Source: DASPJR01 sp035628505 (lineage in GTDB: Bacteria > Planctomycetota > SZUA-567 > H5-PLA8). Taken from it: a stretch of DNA of 64,000 nucleotides. The notes below the pieces were generated by a model, which was not told the origin of the DNA, did no database searches, and saw only the letters and a program-made list of their open reading frames with translations. Below, in pieces: positions 44,775 through 55,800 of this stretch. The stretch lies in contig DASPJR010000220.1 in NCBI GenBank assembly GCA_035628505.1, forward strand, positions 1 to 64,000. Direction: 5' to 3'. The first letter of the stretch is position 1. Every line of letters begins with the position of its first letter. Made by a program: the position numbers and the translations under genes.

Positions 44775-45893
44775 ATGAAAATTACTGACGTTGAAGCCAT
44801 CTACGTGTCCCAGAAAAACGTGCGCGCGCAGTGTGACAGCGGCCAGGACGCGCTCATCGTTAAAGTTTCGACCGACGCCGGCATTACTGGCATCGGCGAA
44901 GTGGACTCGGCGCCGCTGGCGGCCAAGGCCGTCATCGAAGGGCCATTCTCACATACGATCAGCACGGGCCTCAAGCATCTGCTTATCGGTGAGGATCCGT
45001 TCGAGACGGAGCGTTTGTGGAACACGATGTACCAGCGCTCAATTTATTCCGGCCGCCGCGGCATCGGACTGCACGCGATGAGCGGCATTGATCTGGCTCT
45101 GTGGGACATCAAGGGCAAAGCGCTGGGCCTGCCGGTATGGAAGCTTCTCGGCGGCGGGTTCTGCAAAAAGATCCGCTGCTACGCGAGCTCTCTTTTCGGA
45201 GCCACTCCCAAGGAGACCGGCGAGCTGGCGCGGCGCATTCGCGATCGCGGCTTCAATGGCGTGAAGTTCGGCTGGGCCCCCATGGGCAAAGACGCAAAGA
45301 CGGATGTGGACCTTGTTCGCCAGGCTCGGCGCGGTCTTGGAGACGATGCCGATGTGATGATTGACGCGGGCCTGGTGTGGGATGCGCGCACCGCAATCCA
45401 GCGCGCCAAAGCCTTTGCTGATTTCAATATTTTCTGGCTCGAAGAACCGCTGCAGCCCGACGACTACGAAGGCTACCGCAAGTTGAGCGAAGCGACGCCC
45501 GTTCACATTGCTGCCGGCGAACAGGAAAGCGGCCGGCAATCCTTTATCGAGCTGATGGATAAAGGTCGTATCGACATCGTTCAGGTGGACCTCACGCGGT
45601 GTGGCGGCTTCACCGAGGCCATGAAAATCGCGAGCCTCGCCGCCGACCGCGGGCTGCGCGTTGCCAATCACGGTTTCAGTACGTACATCAATGTTCACGC
45701 CGCATTGCACTGGCTCAACGCGATTCCTAATGCACTCATTGCAGAATTTGTCGTGCAGGAAAATACGGACCTGCGCGAGTTTCTCACGACGAATAATGTC
45801 CGCGCCGTCGAAGGCAGTCTACCGATCCCCGATGCTCCGGGCTTGGGCATTGAATTGAATGAGGAGCAGGTGCGGAAGTTCCGCGTCGCCTGA
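44775..45893 (+). CDS. Mandelate racemase/muconate lactonizing-family enzyme (sugar-acid dehydratase type), first copy
   Basis: The 372-residue product is an enolase-superfamily enzyme: N-terminal capping domain (VEAIYVSQKN, ALIVKVSTDAGITGIGEVD), then a barrel with GVKFGWAPMG (catalytic Lys region), MIDAG, EEPLQPDD and AAGEQE (three metal-binding acids: D, E, E), and RVANHGF, whose His is the usual second base of acid-sugar dehydratases. Such enzymes dehydrate aldonic or aldaric acids, and the FCD-type GntR and MFS transporter in the operon agree with a sugar acid. Exact substrate is not deducible. The gap of 51 bp to the previous gene is the largest inside the operon's first half. Confidence 0.85.
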   Translation: MKITDVEAIYVSQKNVRAQCDSGQDALIVKVSTDAGITGIGEVDSAPLAAKAVIEGPFSHTISTGLKHLLIGEDPFETERLWNTMYQRSIYSGRRGIGLHAMSGIDLALWDIKGKALGLPVWKLLGGGFCKKIRCYASSLFGATPKETGELARRIRDRGFNGVKFGWAPMGKDAKTDVDLVRQARRGLGDDADVMIDAGLVWDARTAIQRAKAFADFNIFWLEEPLQPDDYEGYRKLSEATPVHIAAGEQESGRQSFIELMDKGRIDIVQVDLTRCGGFTEAMKIASLAADRGLRVANHGFSTYINVHAALHWLNAIPNALIAEFVVQENTDLREFLTTNNVRAVEGSLPIPDAPGLGIELNEEQVRKFRVA

Positions 45894-45900
45894 GGACTCT

Positions 45901-46923
45901 ATGATTCATACAACAATCGATTTCGATCAGCTGGGGCGCCAACAGGGGTATCTGCAGGCGCCGTACTCGCACAATCTCGGCGCATGGTCGAATCTTTTTA
46001 TCCCTGTGACCATGATTAATGGTGGCAAGGGTCCGACGGTGCTGGTGCTCGGGGGAAATCACGGCGACGAGTACCAGGGTCAGATCGCCATCATGAAGCT
46101 TGCGCGCGAGCTGACACCTGAAATGGTGAGCGGCCGCATCATCCTGATTCCGTCACTGAATTTTCCCGCGGCGCGGGCCGCAACGCGGCTTTCGCCCGTA
46201 GACGGCATGAACATGAACCGCGCTTTTCCGGGAACGGCCGAAGGTTCGCTCACCAGTCAAATCGCGCATTTTCTGACGACGGTTCTGTTTCCAATGGCCG
46301 ACGTCGTCATCGATGTTCACTCCGGCGGGCGCAGCCTGGATTTTGTTCCCGCGGCGACGATGCATCTGGTTCCCGATCTGAAGCAGCGCCGCGCAATGCT
46401 CGATGCCATGCTGGCATGGAATTCAGATTTCGCTTTTCTCTACGCCGATATCGCCGGCTCGGGCCTGCTTCCCGTTGAAGCCGAGCGCCAGGGGAAGATT
46501 GTTGTTACGACCGAGATGGGCGGAGGCGAATCGATTCCCGCCTCGGTGCACCGAATCACGCAAAGCGGCCTGCGCAATGTACTCATTCATGTCGGCGCGC
46601 TGAAAGGACGCAAGCAAACGCGCGAGAGTCTGGGATTGCCGCCAACGATTCTTACTCAGGCGCTTCATCGCGACAATTATCTGCTCGCGCCGGAGTCCGG
46701 CATCTTCGAAATCTGCGTCGATCTCGGCGCCAAAGTAGAGTCCGGCCAAACTGTCGGCTTCATCCATCACCTCGAACGTCCTGATCGCGCTCCGGAACAA
46801 ATCGTGGCGCGAACAAGCGGCTACCTTTTGACGATGCGCGTTCCCTGTCTCACGCAGCAGGGTGATTGTGTCGCGGTTATCGCGCAGCCGGTGAGCGAGC
46901 AGAAAGTTATGGCCGCGCTATGA
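45901..46923 (+). CDS. Succinylglutamate desuccinylase/aspartoacylase-family zinc hydrolase
   Basis: The 340-residue product has the zinc site of the AstE/AspA (M14-like) family: GGNHGDEYQGQ (His and Glu ligands) and VVIDVHSGG (third ligand His). Next to these come SLNFPAARAATR and NMNRAFPG with substrate-binding Arg/Asn residues, and TEMGGG, where the Glu is likely catalytic. The C-terminal beta domain (LAPESGIFEICVDLGAKVESGQTVG) is standard. It should remove an acyl group from an amine or amino acid. It starts seven bases after the dehydratase gene, and its TGA overlaps the ATG of the transporter gene, so deacylation, uptake and dehydration are co-expressed. Confidence 0.85.
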   Translation: MIHTTIDFDQLGRQQGYLQAPYSHNLGAWSNLFIPVTMINGGKGPTVLVLGGNHGDEYQGQIAIMKLARELTPEMVSGRIILIPSLNFPAARAATRLSPVDGMNMNRAFPGTAEGSLTSQIAHFLTTVLFPMADVVIDVHSGGRSLDFVPAATMHLVPDLKQRRAMLDAMLAWNSDFAFLYADIAGSGLLPVEAERQGKIVVTTEMGGGESIPASVHRITQSGLRNVLIHVGALKGRKQTRESLGLPPTILTQALHRDNYLLAPESGIFEICVDLGAKVESGQTVGFIHHLERPDRAPEQIVARTSGYLLTMRVPCLTQQGDCVAVIAQPVSEQKVMAAL

Positions 46924-48188
46924 CGACCGAACCCGCGGCGAATCCAGCGATTGCTCTGCCTGCTGCGCCCGTAATTCGCGCCGGCGGATCGCTCGTCGCT
47001 TACATGTGGGTCGCTTATTTTTTGAATTACTGCGACCGTCAGGTCGTCTTCGCGCTGTTCCCAGTTTTAAAAACGGAACTGGGTCTCAGCGATATGCAAC
47101 TGGGGTTGACCGGATCGCTGTTTCTCTGGGTTTACGGCATTGGCTGCCCGATTGCCGGACAGATCGGGGATCGTTATTCCAAGCGGCTTCTGGTTGTGCT
47201 CAGCCTGGTCATCTGGAGCGGAGTCACAGTCGCAACGGGGCTCTCGACAACGGCCGTCATGCTCCTGGTGATGCGCGCGCTGATGGGCCTGAGTGAATCA
47301 CTTTACATGCCCTCGGCCATAGCACTGACTGCCAATGCGCATGCTCCCGAAAACCGATCGCGTGCCATTGCGGCGCTTACTACGGCGCAGATCGCAGGCG
47401 TCGTCGCGGGAAGCTGGTTCGGCGGGTGGATGGGTGATCAGGGACACTGGCGCATCGCGTTCTTTGCATTGGGCGCGCTGGGGTTGCTTTATTCAATTCC
47501 GTATTTTCTCTTCCTGCGTGGCGTGCGCGAAGACGCTCACGTGGAGACAAAAAAGTCGGATGCAAAGCTCCCGATTCTCGATCTGCTGACCGTGCCCACT
47601 TATGCGCTGCTGTGCGTGGCCTTTCCGATCTTTGTGTTTGGCCTGTGGCTCCTATATGGATGGCTGCCGAATTTTCTGCACGAAAAGTTTTCGTTCAGCC
47701 TCAGCGATGCAGCATTTAACGCGACGGCTTTTGTGCAGAGTGCCTCATTAGTGGGCATGCTGAGCGGCGGATCGCTGGCCGACTGGCTTTTCAGACGTAC
47801 GACCGCAGCGCGCATGTGGCTGCTGGCTACGAGCCTGCTCTTTTGTGCGCCGTGCCTCTATGCGCTCGGACATTGCGAAACGCTGCTCGGTACGCGCATC
47901 GCTGCTTGCGGCTTTGGCTTCTTCAGCGGCTTTATGATGGCCAACATCTTCCCTGCTGCCTTTGAGATTGTGCCGGCTGACACGCGCGCTTCTGCCGTCG
48001 GCGTCCTGAATCTTTTCGGAGCCGGTATCTCCGGTTGCGCAACACTTTTCGGCGGCATGTGGAAAAAAACGCTGGGAATCGAAGGCCTGCTGACCTGCAC
48101 CGCCGCGGCGTACGTGTTCGCTGGTGTCGCTCTAATTGTGGGGATCAAACTTCTGTTCGCCCGCGATTACGCGAGGATTCGCGCATGA
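46920..48188 (+). CDS. MFS transporter (anion:cation symporter type)
   Basis: The 422-residue product has about 12 membrane segments (for example VAYMWVAYFLNYCDRQVVFALF, shortened here to AYFLNYCDRQVVFALF, and LFLWVYGIGCPIAGQIGDRYSKRLL). GQIGDRYSKR is the conserved loop 2-3 motif of the major facilitator superfamily, and the pattern YCDRQ in helix 1 with RALMGLSESLYMPS in helix 4 resembles organic-acid and hexuronate symporters. It should import the sugar acid or other carboxylate handled by the operon. Its start overlaps the previous stop, and its own stop overlaps the next start (ATGA at both junctions), giving translational coupling. Confidence 0.88.
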   Translation: MTTEPAANPAIALPAAPVIRAGGSLVAYMWVAYFLNYCDRQVVFALFPVLKTELGLSDMQLGLTGSLFLWVYGIGCPIAGQIGDRYSKRLLVVLSLVIWSGVTVATGLSTTAVMLLVMRALMGLSESLYMPSAIALTANAHAPENRSRAIAALTTAQIAGVVAGSWFGGWMGDQGHWRIAFFALGALGLLYSIPYFLFLRGVREDAHVETKKSDAKLPILDLLTVPTYALLCVAFPIFVFGLWLLYGWLPNFLHEKFSFSLSDAAFNATAFVQSASLVGMLSGGSLADWLFRRTTAARMWLLATSLLFCAPCLYALGHCETLLGTRIAACGFGFFSGFMMANIFPAAFEIVPADTRASAVGVLNLFGAGISGCATLFGGMWKKTLGIEGLLTCTAAAYVFAGVALIVGIKLLFARDYARIRA

Positions 48189-50140
48189 ATCTTCGCTGCC
48201 GACTCGTCTTCGTGGTCCTCTGCGCCGCACGGCTAGCTGACGGCTCCGAGGAGCGAACTGCCATCGAGAGCGAACGCAAGGCGCTTGCGGATAAAATGAC
48301 GCGGCTGCGAGCGTCCGGTGTCGCAGCGGATACTTTTGCTGATGCCGATGTTTTCCTGAAAGGCGTGACGTGGGCGCTGCGCTACGACGTAAATCTGAAT
48401 GCCAGTGACGTGGCATTAGTGAAAAAATCAATTCTGCGAGGACAGCAACGCATTGATGCGCTGATCGCGAAACAGACACCGTGGAATACGAAGAAAGGAG
48501 CCGTGCTGCGCGGCTTTATCTCCGCGGTAGACGGATCGACTCAGCCGTACGGCGTGATCGTTCCACGCGGCTACGACAGCACCAAGCCGATGCGGCTGGA
48601 CGTTGTACTGCACGGCAGCACTAAGCCGGTAGGCATGAGCGAGCTGCGCTTTTGCGCGCGCTTTGACGATGGTGACAGCGGCGGCAAGCCTGCGCCGGAT
48701 ACGGAGTTCATTGAGCTGCATCCCCTCGGGCGCGTTGAAAATTGCTACCGCTGTGCCGGAGAGACAGATGTATTCGAGGCAATCGAGGCTGCGTGCCGCA
48801 ACTACAACATCGATCGCGACCGCATCGTTTTACGGGGCATGTCGATGGGCGCCTCGGGAACGTGGCACTTGGGATTGAAACACCCGGACCGTTTTGTGGC
48901 GCTGGGCCCGTACTGCGGCTACGTGGACACCCACCGGTTCTCAGTAACACCGGGAATGAGTTTCGTTCCGGTCGGTCAGCTGCCGCCGCACCAGGAAAGT
49001 GCGCTGCATATGCTGGATTCCGTGGACTACGCGGCGAACGCGACAATGGTTCCGGCAATTGCGGCGATTGGTGGCAAAGACGGATTCTTTGATGCGCACG
49101 TTATCATGGGCGATGCGATGGCCAGGGAGGGCGTGCAGATGATCAATCTCGTCTCGCCCCACACGAAGCATGTCATCGATCCCATCACTCATGCAGCGCA
49201 GATGAAACTCATCGGGCTGTATGCGGAAAAGGGTCTGGAACACTCGCCGCGAAAATTGCGCTTCGTTACGTGGACGCTGAAGTACAGCCGCTGCCACTGG
49301 CTGGAACTTCTCGGGCTGAAGCAGCACTATGAACGCGCTGAATTCATCGCCAGCTTTTCACGGGATGGCACACTCGAAATCGAGGAGCTGAAAAATATCA
49401 CCGCATTCGCGATCCATCTTCCGTGCAGCAAAGTGCGCATTGCAGGCAAAGACATCGCTATTCCTAACGTAAAGAACGCCGAACTGGTCTTCAGTTTCCG
49501 TAATGGTGCGTGGTCATGCAGGGGAGATAGAGAGCTTTCGCTCAGTGGCAAGCGGCCCGGATTGCAAGGCCCCATCGATGACGTATTCGCCACGCCGTTT
49601 CTATGCGTGCGCGGCACGGGCAAGGCGTGGAATCCGCAAATCGCCGCGTGGGCCGATGCAAGCCTGCGCCGCTTCGAGTACGAGTGGGCTCGCTACATGC
49701 GCGGCGATCTGCCGGTGAAGAATGATATTGAGGTCACCGACGAGGACGTTCGCACGAAGCATCTCATTCTATTTGGCGATCCGGGGAGTAACGCGTGGAT
49801 CGCGAAAGCACTTGCCAAACTTCCGCTGGCATGGAATGCCGAACAGTTCACGCTCGCCGGTGAGCAATACTCCAGCAAGGATCATGCGCCGGTGCTCATC
49901 TGTGCGAGTCCGCTCGCACCCGACCGCTACATCGTACTGAACAGCGGGCACACCTTTCATGAGAAGGAGTTCGCTGCGTTCAATTACCTGCTTTTCCCGC
50001 GTCTGGGTGACTGGGCGACTATGCGTACACTCCCGGGAGCCGACACGTGGAAGACTGGTGACGCAACGTTTCCTGAAGAAGTCGTGCGAGCTGGATTTTT
50101 CGACGAACAATGGGCCGCGCCAATTCTGAGCGGAAAATAG
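48185..50140 (+). CDS. Secreted alpha/beta hydrolase (esterase/depolymerase-like)
   Basis: The 651-residue product has a short signal peptide (LVFVVLCAARLADG) and a helical N-terminal segment. The hydrolase core has VPRGYDSTKPMRLDVVLHG, DRDRIVLRGMSMGASG (nucleophile Ser in GMSMG), a KDGF Asp segment, and a SPHTKHVID His segment, so a full triad can be proposed. A C-terminal domain of about 270 residues (LILFGDPGSN, then APVLICASPL) looks like a separate alpha/beta module. The pattern fits secreted esterases or depolymerases found in catabolic operons of PVC bacteria. It ends with TAG at 50138-50140, a normal stop here because the next gene begins 11 bases later in another frame. Confidence 0.75.
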   Translation: MNLRCRLVFVVLCAARLADGSEERTAIESERKALADKMTRLRASGVAADTFADADVFLKGVTWALRYDVNLNASDVALVKKSILRGQQRIDALIAKQTPWNTKKGAVLRGFISAVDGSTQPYGVIVPRGYDSTKPMRLDVVLHGSTKPVGMSELRFCARFDDGDSGGKPAPDTEFIELHPLGRVENCYRCAGETDVFEAIEAACRNYNIDRDRIVLRGMSMGASGTWHLGLKHPDRFVALGPYCGYVDTHRFSVTPGMSFVPVGQLPPHQESALHMLDSVDYAANATMVPAIAAIGGKDGFFDAHVIMGDAMAREGVQMINLVSPHTKHVIDPITHAAQMKLIGLYAEKGLEHSPRKLRFVTWTLKYSRCHWLELLGLKQHYERAEFIASFSRDGTLEIEELKNITAFAIHLPCSKVRIAGKDIAIPNVKNAELVFSFRNGAWSCRGDRELSLSGKRPGLQGPIDDVFATPFLCVRGTGKAWNPQIAAWADASLRRFEYEWARYMRGDLPVKNDIEVTDEDVRTKHLILFGDPGSNAWIAKALAKLPLAWNAEQFTLAGEQYSSKDHAPVLICASPLAPDRYIVLNSGHTFHEKEFAAFNYLLFPRLGDWATMRTLPGADTWKTGDATFPEEVVRAGFFDEQWAAPILSGK

Positions 50141-50151
50141 GAAAACACGCC

Positions 50152-51660
50152 ATGCCCAAAATTCTTATTGCCGAATGCAAACAGGAAGTCTCGACGTTCA
50201 ATCCGCACCTCAGCGGATACGACGACTTCAGAGTGCGGCGAGGCAATGACATCCTGGATTACCACCGTGCTGTCCGCGACGAAGTCGGCGGCGCGCTGAG
50301 CGTATTCGATGCCTGCTCGAGCGTGGAGCTTGTTCCAACCTATAGCGCGTTCTTCATTACCTCTGGCGGGACGTTGGCGAAAGCGGCCTGGCAGCGCATT
50401 GCGACTGAATTCCTGGACAGCTTGCGCTCGGCGGGCCCTGTCGACGGGGTCTACTTCTGTATGCATGGAGCGATGGCGAGCGAAGAAGAGCTTGATCCAG
50501 AAGGCTACCTGCTTGCTCAAGCGCGGAAAATACTTGGCGAGAAAATTCCGATCGTCGTTTCGCTGGATCTGCATGGCATTCTCACCGACCGCATGCTGGA
50601 GCACAGCGATGCGATCGTGGCGTATCACACCTATCCGCATGTTGACTTCTTTGAAACCGGCCAGCGCTCGGCGCGATTGCTGCTGCGCATCATGTCCGGC
50701 GAAGTGTGGCCGGTCACCGCGAAGATTGCCATTCCGGCGCTCGTCCGCGGAGATGAGTTGATCACGGCCACCGGGCTTTTCGGCAAATCCATTCGCCTCG
50801 CACAAGCTGCGGAAAACGGGCCGAAGGGTCTCTCTGCAGGAATGTTCATCGGCAATCCGTTCACGGATGTGCCCGCGCTGCAAACGTACAGCTTTGTGGT
50901 GACCGACAATGATATCGCTGTTGCCGAGCGCGAGGCCTTGCGTATCGCCGAAAGCTTCTGGGCTAACCACAAAAAGATGCGCGTGCCACTGGTCAGCCTG
51001 GATGAGGCAGTCCGTATCGCTGCATCAAACACGAGCGGAACGGTTGCGCTGGTCGATGCGGCGGACGCGACAAGCTCCGGTGCATCCGGCGACAGCAACG
51101 CCATTCTCCGCAAGCTCATCGAAACGGGTTACCGCGGTCGTGCGCTGATTCCAATCGTGGACGAACGCGCGGTGCAGGTTGCGCTAAAAGCCGGAGTGGG
51201 TGCGACGATTTCGACCGCGATCGGCGGAACACTCGACAAACGCCGCTTTCAACCGCTGGAGATCAGCGCGAGTGTGCGGCTGCTGGCAGACGGAAGATTC
51301 CGCAGCGAGTCATTCGGTGAAGAGTGGCTTGCAGGTCCTACGGCGGTGCTGCAGTCAAACAACCTGACTCTTGTCGTGAGCAGCCGCGCAGTGAATCTCT
51401 ACGACCGCTCGTTCTTCTTTGCGCACGGGCAGGATCCGCGGCAGTTCGATGCGGTTGTCGTGAAGTCACCGCATTGCCAGCATCACATGTATGCCGAATG
51501 GTGCGCGAAGATGGTGAATGTGGATGCTCCTGGTTCATCGAGCGCCAATCTGCCCTACCTTGGCCACACGCGCTGCCCGCGTCCGATCTTTCCGTTGGAT
51601 TCAGACGTAACATTTAATCCCGTAGCAAAACATTTCAAAAGGATGCATGTACAACAATGA
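50152..51660 (+). CDS. MlrC family protein (M81-type metalloenzyme)
   Basis: The 502-residue product belongs to the MlrC family: AECKQEVSTFNPH at the start, VDGVYFCMHGAMASEEELDPEG, the zinc-site segment SLDLHGILTDRML and AYHTYPHVDFFETG, then ALVRGDELIT and, near the end, SPHCQHHMYAEW. Family members were named for microcystin breakdown, but most, as here, occur in catabolic operons and their substrates are unknown; an amide- or lactone-hydrolysing role is possible. ATG 50152 follows the esterase stop by 11 bases. Its TGA overlaps the ATG of the next enolase-superfamily gene. Confidence 0.85.
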   Translation: MPKILIAECKQEVSTFNPHLSGYDDFRVRRGNDILDYHRAVRDEVGGALSVFDACSSVELVPTYSAFFITSGGTLAKAAWQRIATEFLDSLRSAGPVDGVYFCMHGAMASEEELDPEGYLLAQARKILGEKIPIVVSLDLHGILTDRMLEHSDAIVAYHTYPHVDFFETGQRSARLLLRIMSGEVWPVTAKIAIPALVRGDELITATGLFGKSIRLAQAAENGPKGLSAGMFIGNPFTDVPALQTYSFVVTDNDIAVAEREALRIAESFWANHKKMRVPLVSLDEAVRIAASNTSGTVALVDAADATSSGASGDSNAILRKLIETGYRGRALIPIVDERAVQVALKAGVGATISTAIGGTLDKRRFQPLEISASVRLLADGRFRSESFGEEWLAGPTAVLQSNNLTLVVSSRAVNLYDRSFFFAHGQDPRQFDAVVVKSPHCQHHMYAEWCAKMVNVDAPGSSSANLPYLGHTRCPRPIFPLDSDVTFNPVAKHFKRMHVQQ

Positions 51661-52790
51661 AAATTCGCGAGATCCGTTGCGCCGGCCTGCGTGGCGCTAC
51701 TCCTGAAGGCGGCTGGAGCAACGAAATCCGGCCCGATGATTGTGTTCACACGCTCATTGCGGTGCATACCAGCGAAGGCCTGGTTGGTCTCGGCTCGGTG
51801 TTCACCAATGACGCGCTGGTCAAGGCCGCACTCAGCGTGCTGGAGCCGCTCTATCGCGGCGAAAACGCGCTCGAACCCGAACGCGTGAGCGAAAAGCTGC
51901 ATCAGCACAGCTTCTGGCTTGGACGCGGTGGATCGCTGACGCATGCAATCAGCGGCATCGACATCGCCTTGTGGGATATTCTCGGCCAGGCCACCGGCCA
52001 GCCCGTCGGCCGACTGCTCGGCGGACGGCACCGCGAACGCATACGGCCGTACGCGTCGTTGCTGATGGATGAACCCGCTAAGTTGCGCGATCACTTGCTC
52101 GCCGTGAAAGCCCAGGGATTTCGCGCATTCAAAATTGGCTGGGGGCCGTTCGGAAGGCGCAGTGCGGAACTGGATCGGGCGATCGTCAGCGCCGCGCGCG
52201 AGGCGGTCGGGCGCGATTCTCTTCTGATGGTCGATGCCGGCGGCAGCGATGCGTTCTGGCCTAACGGCTACAAGTGGGCGCTGAACACCGCGAAGATGCT
52301 CGCCGACTATAACGTGCATTGGTTCGAAGAAGCGCTGAATCCGGACGCGCTGGAAGATTACAAGAAACTTCGCGAGCACTCGCCGGTTCCAATTTCAGGC
52401 GGTGAAGTCCTCACGCGGCGCCAATCCTTTCAGCCGTGGCTCGAAGGACGCGCATTCGACATCGTTCAACCCGATGTGACGAAAGTCGGCGGGATCAGCG
52501 AGGAGCGGCGCATCGCCTGGATGGCGGCGGACAACGGGGTGCGCTTTATTCCGCACGGCTGGAACACGGCGGTAGGACTGGCTGCGGATCTGCATCTGGC
52601 GTCGGCGATTCCCGGCACCGACCTTGTCGAGTACCTTACGGGTTCGCCGTTCATCGATGAGATCACTGTAGGCGGCTGGCATCTGGATGCAGACGGTATG
52701 CTGCCGATTCCGACCGCACCCGGGCTGGGATTGAAGCTTGATGCCGACGTCTTGAAAAAGTACACGCGCGGCGAAGCGTTGCTCAAATGA
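51657..52790 (+). CDS. Mandelate racemase/muconate lactonizing-family enzyme, second copy
   Basis: The 377-residue product is a second enolase-superfamily member, clearly different from the copy at 44775. It has LTHAISGIDIALWDILG in the capping/barrel junction, AFKIGWGPFG (catalytic Lys region), LLMVDAGG, FEEALNPDALED and SGGEVLTRR (metal-binding D, E, E), and FIPHGWNT with the likely catalytic His. The resemblance is to L-fuconate/L-rhamnonate-like and related dehydratases; substrate is not certain. It overlaps the MlrC gene by four bases (ATGA), so the two are translated together. Two dehydratases in one operon suggest either two related sugar acids or two steps of one path. Confidence 0.85.
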   Translation: MKIREIRCAGLRGATPEGGWSNEIRPDDCVHTLIAVHTSEGLVGLGSVFTNDALVKAALSVLEPLYRGENALEPERVSEKLHQHSFWLGRGGSLTHAISGIDIALWDILGQATGQPVGRLLGGRHRERIRPYASLLMDEPAKLRDHLLAVKAQGFRAFKIGWGPFGRRSAELDRAIVSAAREAVGRDSLLMVDAGGSDAFWPNGYKWALNTAKMLADYNVHWFEEALNPDALEDYKKLREHSPVPISGGEVLTRRQSFQPWLEGRAFDIVQPDVTKVGGISEERRIAWMAADNGVRFIPHGWNTAVGLAADLHLASAIPGTDLVEYLTGSPFIDEITVGGWHLDADGMLPIPTAPGLGLKLDADVLKKYTRGEALLK

Positions 52791-52821
52791 GTTTTGGATA
52801 AACAGGTGCGAGACCAGAATC

Positions 52822-55800
52822 ATGATTCCGGATTCAACTGAGCACTGCAAAGAAATACGGCGCGGCCTGCGGCGATCTCTGCTGATACTCGGCGTTATCA
52901 CTTCAGCGTCGCTGCTCGCGAGTGACGTCGATTACGTGAAAGAAATCAAGCCGCTGTTTGCTGAACGCTGTTACGCCTGCCACGGTACGCTGCAGAAGAA
53001 GAGCGGGCTGCGTCTGGACGCCGGCACGCTGATGCTTAAAGGGGGGAACGCCGGCCCAGCCGTAATTCCCGGACGCGCTGACGACAGTCCGCTGATTCAT
53101 GCTGTGACGGGCACTCATGACATGGAAATCATGCCGCCCGAAGGCAGCCCCCTTAAAGAGGAAGAGGTCGCGATGCTGCGGCGCTGGATCAACAGCGGCG
53201 CAAAATTTCCGAGCGATGAAAAAATTCCGCCGGACCCCAGCGAGCACTGGGCGTTCAAAGTTCCGGTTCGGCCAGCAGTGCCGCAGGTGAAAAACAGCTC
53301 GTGGGTGCGCAATCCAGTTGATGCGTTTGTCGCGCGCGAGCACGAGCGGCTGAAGCTGGCGCACAAACCGGAAGCCAACGCTGCTACGCTGCTGCGGCGT
53401 GTCTATCTGGATCTCATCGGACTGCCCCCGACGCGCGAACAGTTAAGCGCGTTCTTAAAAGACAGCTCTTCCAATGCGTACGAAAAAGTCGTGGATGAAC
53501 TGCTGGCCAGTCCCCGTTACGGGGAACGCTGGGGGCGGCACTGGATGGACGTGTGGCGCTACAGCGACTGGGCCGGCTTCGGCATGGAAGTGCGCTACAG
53601 CCAGCCGCACATCTGGCGCTGGCGCGACTGGATTATTGAATCACTGAACGAAGATAAGCCCTACGATCGCATGATTCATGAGATGCTCGCCGCCGACGAA
53701 CTTTCACCCGATGACTTGAAGGCGCTGCGAGCGACCGGTTACCTGGCCCGGCATTACCACCGCTTCAATCGAAACGTGTGGATGGACAACGTTGTCGAAC
53801 ACACCGGCAAGGCATTCCTGGGACTCACTTTTAATTGCGCGAAGTGCCACGATCACAAATTCGATCCTATCTTGCAAAAGGAGTACTATCAGTTCCGCGC
53901 GTTCTTTGAACCTTACAACGTTCGCATTGACCGCGTACCGGGGCAGCGCGATACGACCAAGGATGGCTTCACGCGCATCTTCGACGCAAACGCCGATGCG
54001 AAGACATTTCTGTTTCACCGCGGCAATGATGCCGAGCCCGACAAGGATCCGCTGAGCGCAATTCCACCCAAAATTCTTGGAAGCAGCATCGAAATCAAAC
54101 CGGTCACTCTTCCACTGGCAGTCCGCTACCCCGATCTGCGGCCATTCGTTATTGCGGAGGACCAGGCGGCCCTCAAGAACGAGTGCGAGAAGGCGAAGAG
54201 TGAAATCACAAAGGCGGAGACGGCACTGGCCGCTGCCCAGGCGGCGTTCGACAAAAGCAAAGAAGAGAAACCGGCGCCTCCCGAGACGCCAGTGGCTGCC
54301 GCCGGACCTGTATTCCTGCATGACGAGTTCGACATGGCCAAGCCGGAGCTGTGGACGCGCGGTGCGGGGCAGTGGGAGTATAAGGAGGGCCGCCTGGCGC
54401 AGACGCAGTTGGGGTTGGCTGAGCACGCTGTGACGTCAAATGCCGATCATCCGCAGGACTTCAGCCTGCGCGTGAAATTTAAAATCACCGGCGGTACCAC
54501 TTACTATTCAACTGGATTTCACTTCGACACCAACGCCGACAGCGAGAACTCCGTTTATCTGAGCGCTCACGCGCCGAGTCCGAAGGCACAGATCTCCTGG
54601 CGCAGTGGAAACAATCGCAACTATCCGCCGGCAGGCGCAACCGCGCTGCCGATTCGTGCAAACCAGGAATACACGCTGCAGGTTCTCGTTCGCGAGCAGC
54701 TTATGAATGTGTACGTCGATGAAAAACTGGTGCTCGTGTACACGCTGACGCGTCCCCGAAAGGCTGGGCGTCTTGTTTTATGGACATACGATGCGACTGC
54801 GGAGTTTTCTGAGATAAACGTGCACACGTTGCCAACGCAGGTGAAACTTGCCGAGGCGTTGGATTCCAAAGCAGCCTCAAAATCTGCTGCCAGCCCGGCG
54901 GAGACATTGCGCAAAGCTCAAGACGCGGTGCCGCTTGCCAGGGCAAAGCTCGCGCATGCCGAGGCTGAACTCGCTTCCTACGCTGCGCGCCTGGCGGCCG
55001 AGCAGGCCAGATTCTCCGAGCCCCCTGCGCCGCCGGCGGACATCGAATCGTTAGCGAAAAAGGCAAAGGAGATGCAGATCGCCGCGATGGTGGCCAAGGC
55101 GGAGGTCGATGTGCTTCAGGCCGAGCAGGCGCTGGCTGCAGCAAAGGCCGGTGGTGAAAAGGCAAAGAAAATTGAGGAGGCCGAGAAGACGCTAGCCGCG
55201 AAAAAGAAGAGCGTCGACGATGCGCGCGCATACAGCAAGCCGTACAGCCCTATCGGTGCCGGGCCTCAGCCGGCGACCAGCACCGGCCGACGCCTTGCTC
55301 TGGCGCGGTGGCTGACGGCGAAGACGAACCCGCTTACAGCACGCGTAGCGATCAACCATATGTGGTTGCGGCATTTTGGTGAGGCCCTGGTGCCAAGCGT
55401 CTTTGATTTCGGACTTCACGGCCGCAAGCCCGCGAACCAGGATCTGCTCGATTGGCTGGCGTGCGAGCTGACAGATCGCGGCTGGAGCATGAAAGCGATT
55501 CACAAGCTGATCGTCATGTCGTCCACGTACCGCCTGCAATCAACCACGCGCGACGACAACGAGGCCAACCGCCGCATTGATCCCGATAACGCGTATCTCT
55601 GGCGCGCGAACGCGCGTCGCATGGAAGGTGAGATGGTGCGCGACAGCATTCTTTATCTGGCCGGCAGTCTGGATCTCACCACCGGCGGCGCCGAGATCGA
55701 CCACATGGCCGGTCTGACATCGAATCGCCGAAGTCTTTATTTCCGGCACGCGAACGAAAAGCAGGTGCTGTTCCTCGAGCTATTCGATGCGGCCAATCCG